Below are positions 49,043 through 61,181 of a stretch of DNA of 64,000 nucleotides, piece by piece. The DNA comes from Misgurnus anguillicaudatus (Eukaryota > Chordata > Actinopteri > Cypriniformes > Cobitidae): positions 6,350,001 to 6,414,000 of the forward strand of contig NC_073346.2 in the NCBI RefSeq assembly GCF_027580225.2, read 5' to 3'. The notes under the pieces were generated by a model. The model saw nothing but the letters and a program-made list of their open reading frames with translations. It did not search any database and was not told the DNA's origin. Made by a program: the position numbers and the translations under genes. Every line of letters starts with the position of its first letter. Within the stretch, counting starts at the first letter, position 1.

Positions 49043-49786
49043 TTACAGATGTTTTACAAAATACATAATAATGTGGAACACTTTCCGTTTTACTACCAAA
49101 ATATGTAAAATCCATTTATTAACTAGAATGATATCTAGCCTCATCGTTGTGCTGACAATGTGCTGGGGTAATTTCAGCTGCTTTTCCAAATCTACAGAGA
49201 GTTTCCAGTCCTTGGCTGATGCCAGGATCCCTGCTGGTGCCTTCCTCCCTGCTTGTGGCTGTTCTCCTGCCCTAACAAATGTGATTAAGTAATTGCTGTT
49301 GCTCCCTCGGCCGCCTTTGCTGATCTCTTTGCTGATGGTGTCTGCAATAGATTTCAGCACCTGGTTGTGACGCCAAGTGTACCGACCCTGGCCGAGCGCT
49401 GTTTGGCAGGAACTGAGAATGTGCTCCAGCGTTCCATCAGCTGGGCACAAATGGCAAGTTGGTGTGTCTGCTTTTCCCCACATACAGAGGTTTGCTGGGC
49501 TAGGCAGGACATCATAGAGGGCAATGTTACTGAGGCTCCTGTGCAACCCTAACTATCTCCTGAGACAGCTGCTGACCTTTCTTTTCAAGGTTTCCACCAT
49601 AGAAATGGGAACCTCATACACAAGTAGTGGCCAGAGTATTCTTGGCAGAATACCATGTTGGTAGATCCATGCTTTAAACTTGCCGGGGAGCAAACACGTG
49701 ATTGTGTCTACCCAAATATTTTTTCTGTATTTGGATAAATTTGTTATTCGTTTAGAAGCCATTATCCGTGTAATGCATTCGGACAC
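49043..49786 (-). pseudogene. Non-LTR retrotransposon reverse-transcriptase carboxyl-terminal fragment
   Basis: Two open segments in different frames abut: 49786-49553 (KFKAWIYQHGILPRILWPLL, then VYEVPISMVETLKRKVSSCL) and 49546-49043. The second contains CHLCPADGTLEHILSSC followed by YTWRHNQVLKSIADTI, a Cys-His knuckle with RYxWRHNxVL as found after the reverse transcriptase in fish non-LTR elements. The frameshift and the missing fingers and palm of the polymerase show a dead 5'-truncated copy. The exact clade was not determined. Confidence 0.75.
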
Positions 49787-50949
49787 ATCCCTAATTATTA
49801 TTATTTCAAGCCAAGTAATGACATCTCATTTGGATAGTTTTATGTTGTGGTACATTTGGGATTAAACCGGTTAAGATTTTATGACATTTCAAATGTCTAT
49901 TGTACTTTATTGTACTACAGTGATATAGCTGTGCTGGCTACCAAACAAGCATAGCTAGGGTCGATTATGAGCTAACAACACAGCTTACTTACACTTCCAA
50001 TGACGCCAAAGCAAGTTTAAGCCGACAGACTCCAAAGTTGAATATTCATTGCAAATTACATTGCCCCTGCAGGCTTTGTAGGCTTTTAAAGAGTCTACCG
50101 AGTAATACGAGGAAAAGTTGATTTTAGTCTAGGACTAGTCTAATCCCACTAGTCTGGAAAACTGCCTCTATGTCTTTTGAATTAAAGTGCACTGTGAACT
50201 CTGCTGCCTTAAAACTCATGCTGGCGCCATTCATTTCATAAACAGAATGCAGGGTTCCCACACCTTGGCTAACTTCAAATTCAAGGACCTCTCAAGGACT
50301 TTCCAGGTCCAATACCCTCAAATTCAAGGACTAAATGTGGGGACACATTTCAAGTGAGATCAAGGTTACCTTTTAAGATACATTGTTACAGTTCTCTTTC
50401 AAGGGTCCCTGTGGTGACACTTTGGGGACGCCTCCAGGGGTAAGTGCGTCTGAATGTGTATATCAAATTCAACCAATGGTGAGGCTTTGGCCAAACGACA
50501 AAGACAGGGTGCAAAGTACGCATATTTATGCGGGGCTGCATTTTTTCCAAATACAACGCACTTTCGCCGCATTAATTACAAATTTCCGTTTGCATGATTT
50601 CATAATCATAATTTTCTTAGCAAAAAGTCACATATATATTAGCAGAAAGTTGAAAAATGTTGCATTTACTTCTCACAAGCGCAGCCGTGTCCTCTGTTGC
50701 CATGGGAACGTTATGAAGTGACGTGATTATATGACGTAAACGTCATTGCAGCTTTTGCAAGTTTCCGCAGTTTTTGCAAGTTCCGCAATTTTCGCAAATT
50801 CCCACAATTCCATCGCATAAATTGCATAAATAACAATAATAAATAAAATAAATGCCGCAAAATCGAGGATTTTTGCCCGCAACAATCACAAAAAACTGCG
50901 TTTTTCTGAAAGGACTGTTATTTATAGCAAGTGGTCAGGGTTGTTGAAA

Positions 50950-51185
50950 ATTAGAATTGTTGGTCTCCACAAAGATGGCCAAGGCTATTAAAAGGTCAGT
51001 AACAACCTGAAACTGAGTTACAGTACAGTGGTCATACAGATGTTTTGCAAGACAGGACAAGTGCAGTAGCTGGCTTTAAAAACAGATGCATGAGTGCTGC
51101 CAACACATGTTGCAGAAGCGAAAAGTCAGATTGTCAGTGCTCAGACCGTACGCAGCACTCTGCAACAATTTAAAATTACTCTGAA
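50950..51185 (+). pseudogene. Tc1-like transposase amino-terminal remnant
   Basis: Frame-broken reading resembles the helix-turn-helix start of Tc1/mariner transposases: IVGLHKDGQGY, KVSNNLKLSYSTV, then VSAQTVRSTLQQF. It is short and interrupted by stops. The assignment rests on motif style only. Confidence 0.45.
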
Positions 51186-51720
51186 AGTCAAAACATGTCC
51201 AAGTCAACTTTAATCATATAAAATGTATTTCCTTCTAATTTTGGCCAGTGAAAATGCTGAGTGATTAGTAACTTTGGAAAACCACTAGCCATTGTGCTGT
51301 GTTGGGTGTCAGGTCCTGATCATACTGTTGAGGCTTAACAACAACCTGCTGCCATACAACATTTAAAAGAAATACTTTCAATATGAGAAAAGCCCTTCAA
51401 TCACAGAGGTGGATTTAGGGGCAATATGTCGAAATTATTTTGCTTTCAAATATTTGGCTTTGCATTTCTATTTGGCATCACATCTCTTATTTTCATAATT
51501 ACTCTGTTTCCCTGGATGCTGTTGAACTGTGGTTAAACTATAAACAAATCACTTCGCCATGTTTTTACACAGGCAAATAACTCTCCATCAAACCTAATAC
51601 AATACAATACATTGTAATACACAAAATATAACTATTTCCCAAAGATAGAATAATAAATAGACCATTAGATGGGGTCAGGATCCTGCAGGATCTTGTCTTG
51701 TCTTAGTTTCTAGTTCACTG

Positions 51721-52377
51721 TGACAGGGTTCTGACAGTACCATGTTTTGTGTGAGAGGGTTCATGGTCTTGTTTATTTAGCCCTACTGAAAAATCCAGCT
51801 AAGGCCAGCATAAGTTGGTAGCTGGTTTTTGCTGGTTTAATGTGGTAGTAGCTGGTTTAAGCTGGTCCTCTCAGCCTGGCTAAGCCGGTCAGCTGGTCTT
51901 CCAGCCTGGCCAGCTCAGTCCAGCTTAAAAAGTGACCAAAACACAGCTAGACCACTTTGCTACACCAGCAATATCAGCTAAAACCAAGCTGGTCTTAGCT
52001 GGATTTTTAGTAGGGAGGCCATGTGCCCTGTCTCATCTCTGACCCCTCCCCCTCGTCTCCTCATTAATTACCCTTGTTATTGTTTTATCCTTATCACCTG
52101 TTACCCCCCTGATTTGCTTCCCTATCTAATGCCCTTGTGTTTGCTGTCCTGTGCTCATTTGTGTTGTATGTTTTGTGCATTACTTGTACAAGTAAGAGCC
52201 ACGTCTAGTCCAAATCAAGTCAAGTTTAGTGTAATTTATAGTCTAGTCTAGTCTAGTGTCAAGTCTGTTAGTCTTGTGCCATGTGGTTTGCCCCTCGTGG
52301 GTTTTGTTTTGTTTAATAAAATTTTTCTTGTCACTCCCAAACCACCTGCTCTTGGGTTCTCCTCAAGCGTCCTGACA
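51721..52377 (+). mobile_element. Probable solo LTR
   Basis: Starts TGACAGG and ends CCTGACA, with a polyadenylation signal AATAAA at 52315-52320 near its 3' end. The flanks CACTG (51716-51720) and CACAG (after the younger insert is removed) match in 4 of 5 bases, as a decayed target duplication would. It is interrupted by a MITE at 51781-52015, and a younger LTR element has inserted at its very end. Confidence 0.5.
51781..52015. mobile_element. MITE with CCCTACTGAAAAATCCAGC ends
   Basis: Inverted ends of about 22 bp (CCCTACTGAAAAATCCAGCT and its complement). The interior is made of variants of ACCAGCT/CCAGC. It belongs to the same family as the CCCTGCTG elements in the LU-gene introns. Confidence 0.75.
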
Positions 52378-52378
52378 C

Positions 52379-53598
52379 TGTCACGGTAATCCGTGTCATG
52401 TTTTGTGTCTGTTCTATATTGTCATCACCTGGACACTTGTTAATTATCACATCATTCATTCCACCTGTGTGTCATTAGTCTTTGTGCATTTATACCCTTG
52501 TCTCTGCCATACTCCCTGCCGGATCATTGTCTTTGCTACCACGTTTGTACCCTGTTCATCTGTTCCTGTGTTTTACCTACCTGTTGTTATTTTGATTCCC
52601 GTGTTTTGTTTGCTATGTTATTTATATTAAATGTTATCCTTTTATGTGAACTCTGCACTTGCGTCCTCACTCCACAAATCCAGCAAACCAGGCGTGACAG
52701 AATGATCCGGCCAGACTGGACGCAGCGGGTTCACGGAGGGCGGCTCCCCCAGGAGTTTCGTAGAGGGGGAGTAGTGACATCGGGGTTCATTCTCCACCAG
52801 CCCCGATGTCTCTTGGGGACCACCGTGAGTGATCGCTCGCTCCTGCGGGCCTGCGGGAGGAGGATCGGCCCAGGCGGTCCCCCAACGGTTGAGTCGTCGT
52901 CGTCGACGGTCCCTCGGAGGACCACCGTCCCGCTCATAGGGGGATCCGGAACGGACCACGCCCGATCATTTCCCCGGGGTGGCTACCGAAGTGAGGGTCC
53001 CCATTTCCGCGAGGGGACGGGAGATGACTTCCGGGGGGCATCGGATCGTCGGCGATTCCCAGGAGGGGGGTAATTCGTCTGCCTCGGTTCTCGGAGCGAT
53101 CGCTCCGGTTCTCCTGGCGCAGTCCGGCCCACCGTCCTGTTGGTTTCGTCCCGGCGGCTGCCGGCATCGCCAGGGTTCCCAAGCCCTCCACCCCTCCCTT
53201 GGACTCTCGCTACCAGACTTTGGTTTTGTTTTGTGGTTATGTGAGTGTCTGGTAGCCACTCGTAGAGGGAGGGGTTATGTCACGGTAATCCGTGTCATGT
53301 TTTGTGTCTGTTCTATATTGTCATCACCTGGACACTTGTTAATTATCACATCATTCATTCCACCTGTGTGTCATTAGTCTTTGTGCATTTATACCCTTGT
53401 CTCTGCCATACTCCCTGCCGGATCATTGTCTTTGCTACCACGTTTGTACCCTGTTCATCTGTTCCTGTGTTTTACCTACCTGTTGTTATTTTGATTCCCG
53501 TGTTTTGTTTGCTATGTTATTTATATTAAATGTTATCCTTTTATGTGAACTCTGCACTTGCGTCCTCACTCCACAAATCCAGCAAACCAGGCGTGACA
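52379..53598 (+). mobile_element. Non-autonomous LTR retroelement with two identical 321-bp LTRs
   Basis: LTRs are at 52379-52699 and 53278-53598, TG...CA bounded (TGTCACGG...GGCGTGACA), with no difference seen between them. A 5-bp target duplication GACAC is present at 52374-52378 and 53599-53603. A polypurine tract AGAGGGAGGGG lies just before the 3' LTR. The interior is only 578 bp, GC-rich, and has no gag or pol homology I recognise. It would need enzymes from an autonomous relative. LTR identity implies a very recent insertion. Confidence 0.9.
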
Positions 53599-54130
53599 GA
53601 CACACAGTGAATCAACTTTTGATGTATAAGAGCTCTGTGCAATTAACACATACAAAAAAGACCTCAGTAATAATTTCTCACTAGAAATAAATGATTTGTT
53701 CAAATTGAACTGTTATTTTTATGCGTTTTACTATGTCAATGTTTCTTAAGATCCTTTATCTCTTCAGTTATTGACCTTAATTAGTCCCTTGTCATTGGTT
53801 ATTACAGTTAATATTCTGACTAATAATCTAAGTTTATTGTGCAAAAAGAACCAAAGATGGAGTGAGAGAACATATTAAAAATAACAAGAAGGGATGCCAT
53901 GACTTTTAAAGGAATAGGTCGCTCAAAAAATCTAAACTCTCTGATAATTTACCTGTGCTCATGCCATCCAAGATGATTTCCTTTCTTTAGCTGAGCACAA
54001 AGACTTTTATATAAAATGAATGGTTTATATGGGACTCTGTATGTTTCAAGGATTTCAGGACCAGGGGCCTATTGCACAAAACTAGGATAAGGGATTAAGC
54101 CGGGATATCTTGGTGATCCTGGCTCAAATG

Positions 54131-54705
54131 TGTCACGACTGGCTTTTACACAAAAGAGGGAGAACCCAAACGCAGACAAGGTGTATAAATAACTGAGGGT
54201 TTATTAAAGTAATAAACACAAACAACCACAAGGGGGTAAAACAGAAGATAAATAAACACAGTGATGGAACACGAAACACTGGAACCAAAATAACACGGAA
54301 GCATACGTCAGGAACACGGATAACATGAACACTGAATATAGACAACGAACGCGCACACGACAGAGAACGAGAGGGCATTATAAAGACACGACATCAATGG
54401 GGAACAGGTGAACATAATTAATTACGTAAGACACGATAAGGGAGTAGGGTAAAAGTGACAAGACACTGGGAACACGTGACACAAATACATACACAGTGCT
54501 GCCATAATCTTGCCCTCTTAAATTAGACCTGAATCTTACACAAAGGTCTGGCAAGACCATGACAGTGACAAGACACTGGGAACACGTGGAAGCCACACAC
54601 ACAATATGACTCCACATATCCCCACACAGAACATAGTACTGTCATGGTCTTGCCAGATACACTCAGACCTGAGTCTAGTACAAAAGGTCTGGCAAGCCCA
54701 TGACA
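54131..54705. mobile_element. TG...CA bounded LTR-type insertion with AAATG target duplication
   Basis: Starts TGTCACGACTGGC and ends GGCAAGCCCATGACA. AAATG is repeated at 54126-54130 and 54706-54710. Inside, two copies of a segment with GGTCTGGCAAG..CATGACA stand near 54545-54565 and 54685-54705. It has no coding potential and is read as a solo or rearranged LTR, inserted in an older repeat that starts GGGGCCTATTGCAC at about 54064. Confidence 0.7.
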
Positions 54706-54985
54706 AAATGATCCATAATCCAGTTGCACTAAAGCTGGATAGGGGGCAGGAGGAGATGTTATGGTATAAATTACCATGGAGATCTATTCTGTGCAGCTAG
54801 CCTGCTCCAGACCAGGCTAAATTCCAGGATCTATTTACTCTCATGTCAGCCAGCAGTCACCACAAATAGAAACCAATAGTTATTTCACTGCCCTCTATAC
54901 ATTGTTATCACATATAACTAGACCCACTGTCATTATTTAAACATTTGTGATCATTAATTTCAATCATTTTGCATAAATTCATTAA

Positions 54986-55826
54986 AGGTAGGGTAGCAGA
55001 TTTGTTCCTGAAATAATTTTCATTATGCTGGTTAAAAGTCTCCTCACATCCTGATAGCAATCACTGTGTTAAGTTGTTTAAATGTATTGGTAGAAATGTA
55101 TGTCATCTGTGAAAGGCGTAGGACCAAAAAATGTTCAACCAATCATAGATTTCGGTCCGAACGGACGTTTCCTTTTTTGTCCCTCATACGTAAGCGTAAT
55201 TTGAATGCCCACTGCGCAGCGAGTCCACGCAGACACCATACGTCATCGGCGCGTTCACGTGCGCTCACCTCCTGTTTGTAAACAGCGAGAACAGCAAACT
55301 TTTCTGCTGAATTGACAACCTACACAGGAGCCACAAAACAAAAAACATCTTTTAAAAAAACTGCCTGGACCATCAAAAAGCAAAAACCCAAATTAACATC
55401 GGTAACTTTACTGCTTTACCACGAGATGCAAACAGCTGTGGGAGGCAAAGGGTCTGAAAGGGTTGTTGCACTGTTTATTTTGGTACGGTAGGTACGTGAT
55501 ATGTTTGTTTTGAGATGGATTCAGATTCTACTTTGATGAAACATTGTGTTGCTTATGAAATTGTGTTCGTTTACAGCGTTACTACGTCTACACAACCGAA
55601 AGTGTGCCTAAACTAATTCTGATGTAAACACTTTGTTTATGTTGGTTATTTTGGTAATGTTATTCACTTTGTACTGCAAAGTTATCTCACTGGTGAATGA
55701 GACATGAGATGTGACCATCTGATCTGTGCGTGTTCATGTGTTTTGAAAGAGGCGTGACTTTGTGGGGTCGTTATTTCATTGCTAGGCGGCTACCGTTAGT
55801 ATTTTTCAAAGTGTGTTACCCTACCT
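54986..55826. mobile_element. TTAA-flanked non-autonomous element
   Basis: Ends AGGTAGGGTAGCAGA and GTGTTACCCTACCT, with TTAA at 54982-54985 and 55827-55830. It is 841 bp with a GC-rich interior near 55140-55290. No transposase is seen. Confidence 0.82.
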
Positions 55827-55880
55827 TTAAATAATTTTCAGTTTCCAATAGACTATAAATAAATAAATAAATAAAATGAT

Positions 55881-57139
55881 TAGAGCCTGACCGTTTTATC
55901 GTTTTGCCGATTTTATCGACCCATATGAGCATGTTGCAGATATATCTGTATCGGCGTATAAGCCGCAGATATGCGCCGATATGAACGTTTGTTACAGAAC
56001 ACATTAAATGCATTTGAAAGATGTAAGTACTTGTTTGTCCAGCAGAGTGCGCCATACTGGTTGCTAATGGCGACCCAGATCACTCACTGTAGTGACACCA
56101 GCCAATCCCCCACCCCCTTCACTTCAGTCAGTCTCTCAGTTCAGGTGGCATGGAAGCATCACGCAGTGTCTTCTTCACAACATTTTTACACCTGGTATTA
56201 AGACGCGCTTTGGTCGATTGGATTATAAATGGACAAGAGAGACGCATTCCCGCTTACATTTGGTGTTTTTAATCCGTCTCTTTGTCGACTTGCGAGTTAA
56301 AACGCAAGCGGGAGAAATGACGCGAGACGGAGAAATGACACGTTTAAACTTCGCGCAGCCGTGCACTTATATATCACTATATGAGATTACTGCTGCTTGT
56401 GTTGTTAGTTTACATGCTAATTTCAGAGCAATTGATTCAATAAGCTCGCGCAACTCTACACCCTTGCTAAATAAAAGAGGCGGAGCGCAGACGCTTTAGT
56501 TTTATAAAAGTCTAAAGTTTGCACGGAACCCTGGGTTTGTGTTATAAAAACATTGTGCACAACATTAAACATAGTGTACATTAGTATGTGCTCCGTCAAG
56601 CATTGTCTTCGTAACGGTGAGTGGCTAACTAATTTGTGAAGTACACAACTTACTGTAAAGCTAATATTAATCAATAACTTCATAAGTTTCTCTTTATAAC
56701 GTTATTCTCGTCAAAACTGCAAATGATGCAAGTTTTATGTATTTTGTTCTCTTTGTGTTTTAAAGTTATTTATAATAAGTCAAGTTTACTGTTTAGTGCA
56801 CTGATATCCAACAAATTTTGGATAATAAAGTTTATTGTTAACTTCTTGCCTATAGTACATATCTTTGTCACATCAATATAAGTTTTGGATCACCACATTT
56901 GTGAGTGATCACCACATTTGTGAGTGATCATTGCATTGCATTGTATTTATTCATAGTATATTATGTTAAAGTATATAGTGTATTCTATGTACAGTACTTT
57001 AGTATAATATACTGTAGTATATACTGAACTATAATATACACATAAAGAATATTGGCCGATATATCGTTATCGGTCTTTTTTTACTCCTTAATATCAGTAT
57101 CGGCATCGGCCCGAAAAAACGCATATCGGTCGGGCTCTA
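55881..57139. mobile_element. hAT-type element, AAAATGAT target duplication
   Basis: Ends TAGAGCCTGACCG and the complement of TAGAGCCCGACCGATATG. A perfect 8-bp duplication AAAATGAT lies at 55873-55880 and 57140-57147. It is 1259 bp with no transposase recognised. Confidence 0.88.
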
Positions 57140-57430
57140 AAAATGATAGAATATTAGGGCCACAGAGGGAAATAAAGACAAAAGTCATAATATTTTAACC
57201 TGTTGTTTTAGGGGAGGACAGTTGTTTAAATAACAGCTGTGGGGCATTTCGAGAATTGTACTTCAGTAAGGTTTCACAAACAAGGACATACTTAATCTTT
57301 TGGCACATCAGCATCAAATTGTCATAAGTATCAGGACTGTAAAAGAATATGCATATTTTCCACAGAAAGAACTAGACTAAAAATTTATGACTTTCTCCTT
57401 TCCTCAGGCCCTGTTTACACGTACATGGTT

Positions 57431-59959
57431 ATGTCACAAGGTGACGATCTTTAAGGGGCGGAACCAAAATTTGGGAAGTTTGGTTCCGCCCGGAAGTTTT
57501 CCACCCAGACCGGAAAGAGAAAACACCGGAACTTCCGGTACCGCCGCAAGGAGGAAAATCGGCGAATTGAGTACAGCTCTGCCTAGTTAACAACAGCGGT
57601 CGGTGATTGGAGGATACGCCGAACAAGATGGTATTTAAGATCAACTTAAATTACAGTTGGGGCGCTTTTTGTGACTGTTGGGAGTTGTGACTGTTGTCAT
57701 TGTGTGGGTTCACTCGACGCGCTATTTGGTGGCGGTCGGACTCTCTCTCTCCAGCTGAAGTTATACATTGGAAGTAAGTGTGAACCTTAAGGGCTGAAAG
57801 ACGAACGGAAACTATGTATATGAAGATACATTAAGAGGAGAAGAAGCGGAGTTGTGTGAGTACCTACTGTGAAGAAATTGTGGAAACATTTGGAAGTGAG
57901 ACACTGTTGCAGAGCTGACGTTGCCGGTCGAGTAGATCAGAGCAGAGGGGGAGAAATAAACCCTTTAAAGTATCGAGTGAGTAACAGTATTGTTGTACAG
58001 ACACTGTGTATTACTAACCTGTCTTCTAGCGAATACCTCCGGGAAAAGGAGAGCGGCCCTACCCCTAGGGAAGCGTGGTGGGTGAGCCGAGGAGATTTTG
58101 GGTTGAAGCCAGCCACAGTGACGAGACCACCACTAAGGCCGTGAGATCCATCGCCATTCGGACTCGGGCAAGGTGGGCGAAGACGGGCGTCCTTTATGTG
58201 CACACGATTGTGGTGGGTGAGTCTTTGTGCCGTGGAAAATTTCACTTTAGCGTGGTGCTGTGTATGTTTGCTGTGTATTGCTGTGTGTGTCTCGTCAGAC
58301 AAACCCCCGCCTTCATACATTTTGTCTGGGAAAACGAAGAGGCTGTCGGCCCTGGTGGAAAATTATTATACTGTACGTTGTGAGTGTCCTTCTAGCTACG
58401 AGTGACGGAGTGGTGCCCTGAAACGAGTCCTGTTTAGACATCTGGGGGTTGCTGAAGAGCGGCGGTGAAGAGCTGGGAAACCAGTGGATATGTGAGTACG
58501 ACTAGGGAATGTCATTGTGGATGTTTTGATCTACGAAATACTTACTGTTGCAGAGAACGTGGTGTAAGGAATCCCGCCCGTCCTGAGGTCCCTACAAAGG
58601 GGCGCCCCTGTCCGGTGGAAGATCGCCTTATGGTGACGTGAGAGGGCAGCGCTCGGCCTTGGTGTGACGGTGCGACGTGTACACCCCTCTGTGACTAACG
58701 CGCCCGTCGAGAGGGTTCGCCCCCGACGTTGCCTGGAAAACTACATGTCCCATCTGACCCATTGAGAGAAATCCAGTACCGTAAGTCCGCCGAGCTTACT
58801 TGATTCAACTATATAACCCCCAGGTCTGTTATCCACTTTGAACAGGAGGGCACCGCACCCAGCTGCTGTCTGTGGAGAGAGAAAGAGAGAAAGTAAACGC
58901 CAGAGAAAACGAACAGAACAAACCTCATACTTACCGTAGGCTGTATGCAGCGAAGAGGTGAGAAAGCCAAGTTGAACTAACTGTGTCTTGTGTCCCAGCT
59001 GCTGTCTGTGGAGAGAGAAAGAGAGAAAGTGAACGCCAGAGAAAATGAACAGAACAAACCTCATACTTACCGTAGGCTGTATGCAGCGAAGAGGTGAGGA
59101 AGCCAAGTTGAGCTAACTGTGTCTTGTGTCCCAGCTGCTGTCTGTGGAGAGAGAAAGTGAACGCCAGAGAGAACGAACAGAGCAAACCTCGTACTTACTG
59201 TAGGCTGTATGCAGCGAAGAGGTGAGAAAGCCAAGATGAACTAACTGTGTCTTGTGTCCCAGCCGCTGTCTGTGGAGAGAGAAAGAAAGTGAACGCCAGA
59301 GAAAACGAACAGAACAAACCTCAAACTTAACGTAGGCTGTATGCAGCGAAGAGGTGAGAAAGCCAAGTTGAACTAACTGTGTCTTGTGTCCCAGCTGCTG
59401 TCTGTGGAGAGAGAAGGAGAGAAAGTGAACGCTAGAGGGAAAACGAACAGAGCAAACCTCATACTTACCGTAGGCTGTATGCAGCGAAGAGGTGAGAAAG
59501 CCAAGCTGAACTAACTGTGTCTTGTGTCCCAGCCGCTGTCTGTGGAGAGAGAAAGAGAGAAAGTGAACACCAGAAGAAACGAACAGAGAAAGGTACGCAA
59601 GCAGCGAAGAGTCCATTTACCAGTCACACAAATATTTATTCTGCCTCCAGGAAGGAAGAAGGAGGGCGCCACGGCTAGCAGGGACCAGGTCGGAGCCTGA
59701 CGTTCCCTTCCCCCGGCTTACGGTGGTTTACACCCCCGTTGCCCCTTTCCCCTGCCTGGCCGAGTACTACAGATTTAGTTTTAAATTGCCCTTTCCCCAA
59801 TTCCCCATTTCTTTTAAATATTTAATAAATAAAGATTGTTTTAAATTTTATCTGCTCTCGTTGTTGTCTGGTCATTGGGTTGGCTTTGGGGACCTCCTCG
59901 AGGTGGAAGTTGAGAAGGGACGTGGCTTTAGTCAAAGCACAGCCAGCCCCTGGGCGTGA
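57431..59959 (+). mobile_element. 2.5-kb TGTCAC...GTGACA element with internal 120-137-bp tandem repeats
   Basis: Bounded by TGTCACAAGG and GGGCGTGACA with GTTA on both sides (57427-57430 and 59960-59963). Removing it restores a continuous flanking element. It is GC-rich with no coding sequence of note. Many GTGAGT/GTAAGT donor-like and TTCTAG/CCCAG acceptor-like motifs occur on the plus strand. It holds a tandem array at about 58855-59575. It is related to the element ending at 47506, which lies in the opposite orientation. Confidence 0.65.
58855..59575 (+). repeat. Tandem array, about 5-6 units of 120-137 bp
   Basis: Each unit runs GCTGCTGTCTGTGGAGAGAG, an AGAGAAAGTGAACGCCAGAG segment, TTACCGTAGGCTGTATGCAG, then CGAAGAGGTGAGAAAGCCAA and TGTGTCTTGTGTCCCAG. 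Every unit contains both an acceptor-like end (TGTGTCCCAG) and a donor-like site (AAGAG|GTGAG). Confidence 0.85.
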
Positions 59960-60949
59960 CAGTTATTTTTAAAAACTGAGAGATTTACCTTCGTTTGTGC
60001 CCCTCGTTTACACGCAAACAGAGAACTCCCCTCTGAAACCGATTGTTTCTAAAAACTCCGGCCAGAGTGGAGATCTTGAAAATCTTCGGTTGCACGGTTG
60101 CATGTAAACTGAGACAAACGGATGTTTAAGCAGGCAACGTCACAGAGTATGCGCCAGAGCTCGCACCTACGTCAAAAGTGCGACCTATGTTTACATGTGA
60201 TTGCTACTCTGAACGCTTCTAAGTTCACATTTATGTTCGTGCAAACTCGTTTCGTGTGTTTGTATTTGCAAATACAGCTGCTCCATTATGTCGAGCAGAG
60301 ATGAGTGCTCGGAGGTCAGCAATTTTACACGTGTTTGACTTTATGCGGCGCTGCAAGAACCGACAGACGGATGATGTCAAAGTACCGCGAGAGTGATTCG
60401 AAATTAGACCTCTACGTGTGATTCCTCGACTCGCTCTTGCGGTACTTTGACGTCATCGATCACCTACTGCAACAACTCCTCCCTCCAACATGAAGAACCA
60501 GTTCGCGTCACCACCAGCGCTGCCGGTGATTGGCTTACGTGGGCTTGAGCTTCTCTTGATGGCATATATGCATGGGTATGTGTAAATAAACACTTTTCTG
60601 AAAACTGACATGTGTGCACAATATTATTTTTGAAACCGTAGAGGTTGAAATTTCCGTTTATGAAAATAGCCGCCCACGTGTAAACATAGCCTCAGTGTGG
60701 CCCTAATACTTTGTCATATAAAATACACATTCCATATAAATATAAAAACACAATGTGTAACATTATGTTACTTTATTGAATAAAGACAAAACAAAGCAGG
60801 TAAACCATCAGCTCCTTTCGAAACTGAAGTCACACAGTGACTCTACAACAGGGTGTCCAGACTTTTTTGTGTGGCGATCTACTATTAAAATGATAAAGCC
60901 GACAAGATCTACCTGATAAAGAACACAGTTTATTCTAAAAACACTTTAA

Positions 60950-61181
60950 AGGCAGAGTGCACAATGTTTGAAAGCCAATGTTGACATTTGAAATCACCTA
61001 AACATACACGCCCCTACCCCAATAGTATCTTCTTTTGATAGACCCGCCCCACACATACGCAACCCCGGCAAGGATGTTGGTTAGTAGACATGCCCTTAAT
61101 GCTGATTGGCTACAAGTGTGTTTTGGTAGTCGGCCCGACTCCCTTTTCCAAAGCGTTTTTCAAACATTGTGCACTCTGCCT
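60950..61181. mobile_element. TTAA-flanked MITE, same family as 19917-20100, inverted
   Basis: Ends AGGCAGAGTGCACAATGTTT and the complement, with TTAA at 60946-60949 and 61182-61185. Its interior (ACAAGTGTGTTTTGGTAGTC) is the reverse complement of the 19917 copy. Confidence 0.85.

Larger units (their letters stand above)
57403..60690. mobile_element. DNA transposon interrupted by the 57431 element
   Basis: Left piece from about 57403 (GGCCCTGTTTACACGTACAT) and right piece 59960-60690 (ending CACGTGTAAACATAGCC) have complementary ends and share the GTTA junction of the inserted element. The right piece has its own palindromic core near 60365-60470. It is non-coding, and its outer limits are approximate. 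Confidence 0.55.

Noticed and set aside
52498..53377. 100-190-residue frames inside the LTR element
   Set aside because: GC-rich interior with open frames on both strands and no gag, protease or polymerase motif. Part of each frame is LTR sequence duplicated in both LTRs.
58741..59616. Long minus-strand frames with repeated LSLFLSPQTAAG-like peptide
   Set aside because: Product of the 120-137-bp tandem array, whose unit length and composition leave frames open by chance.
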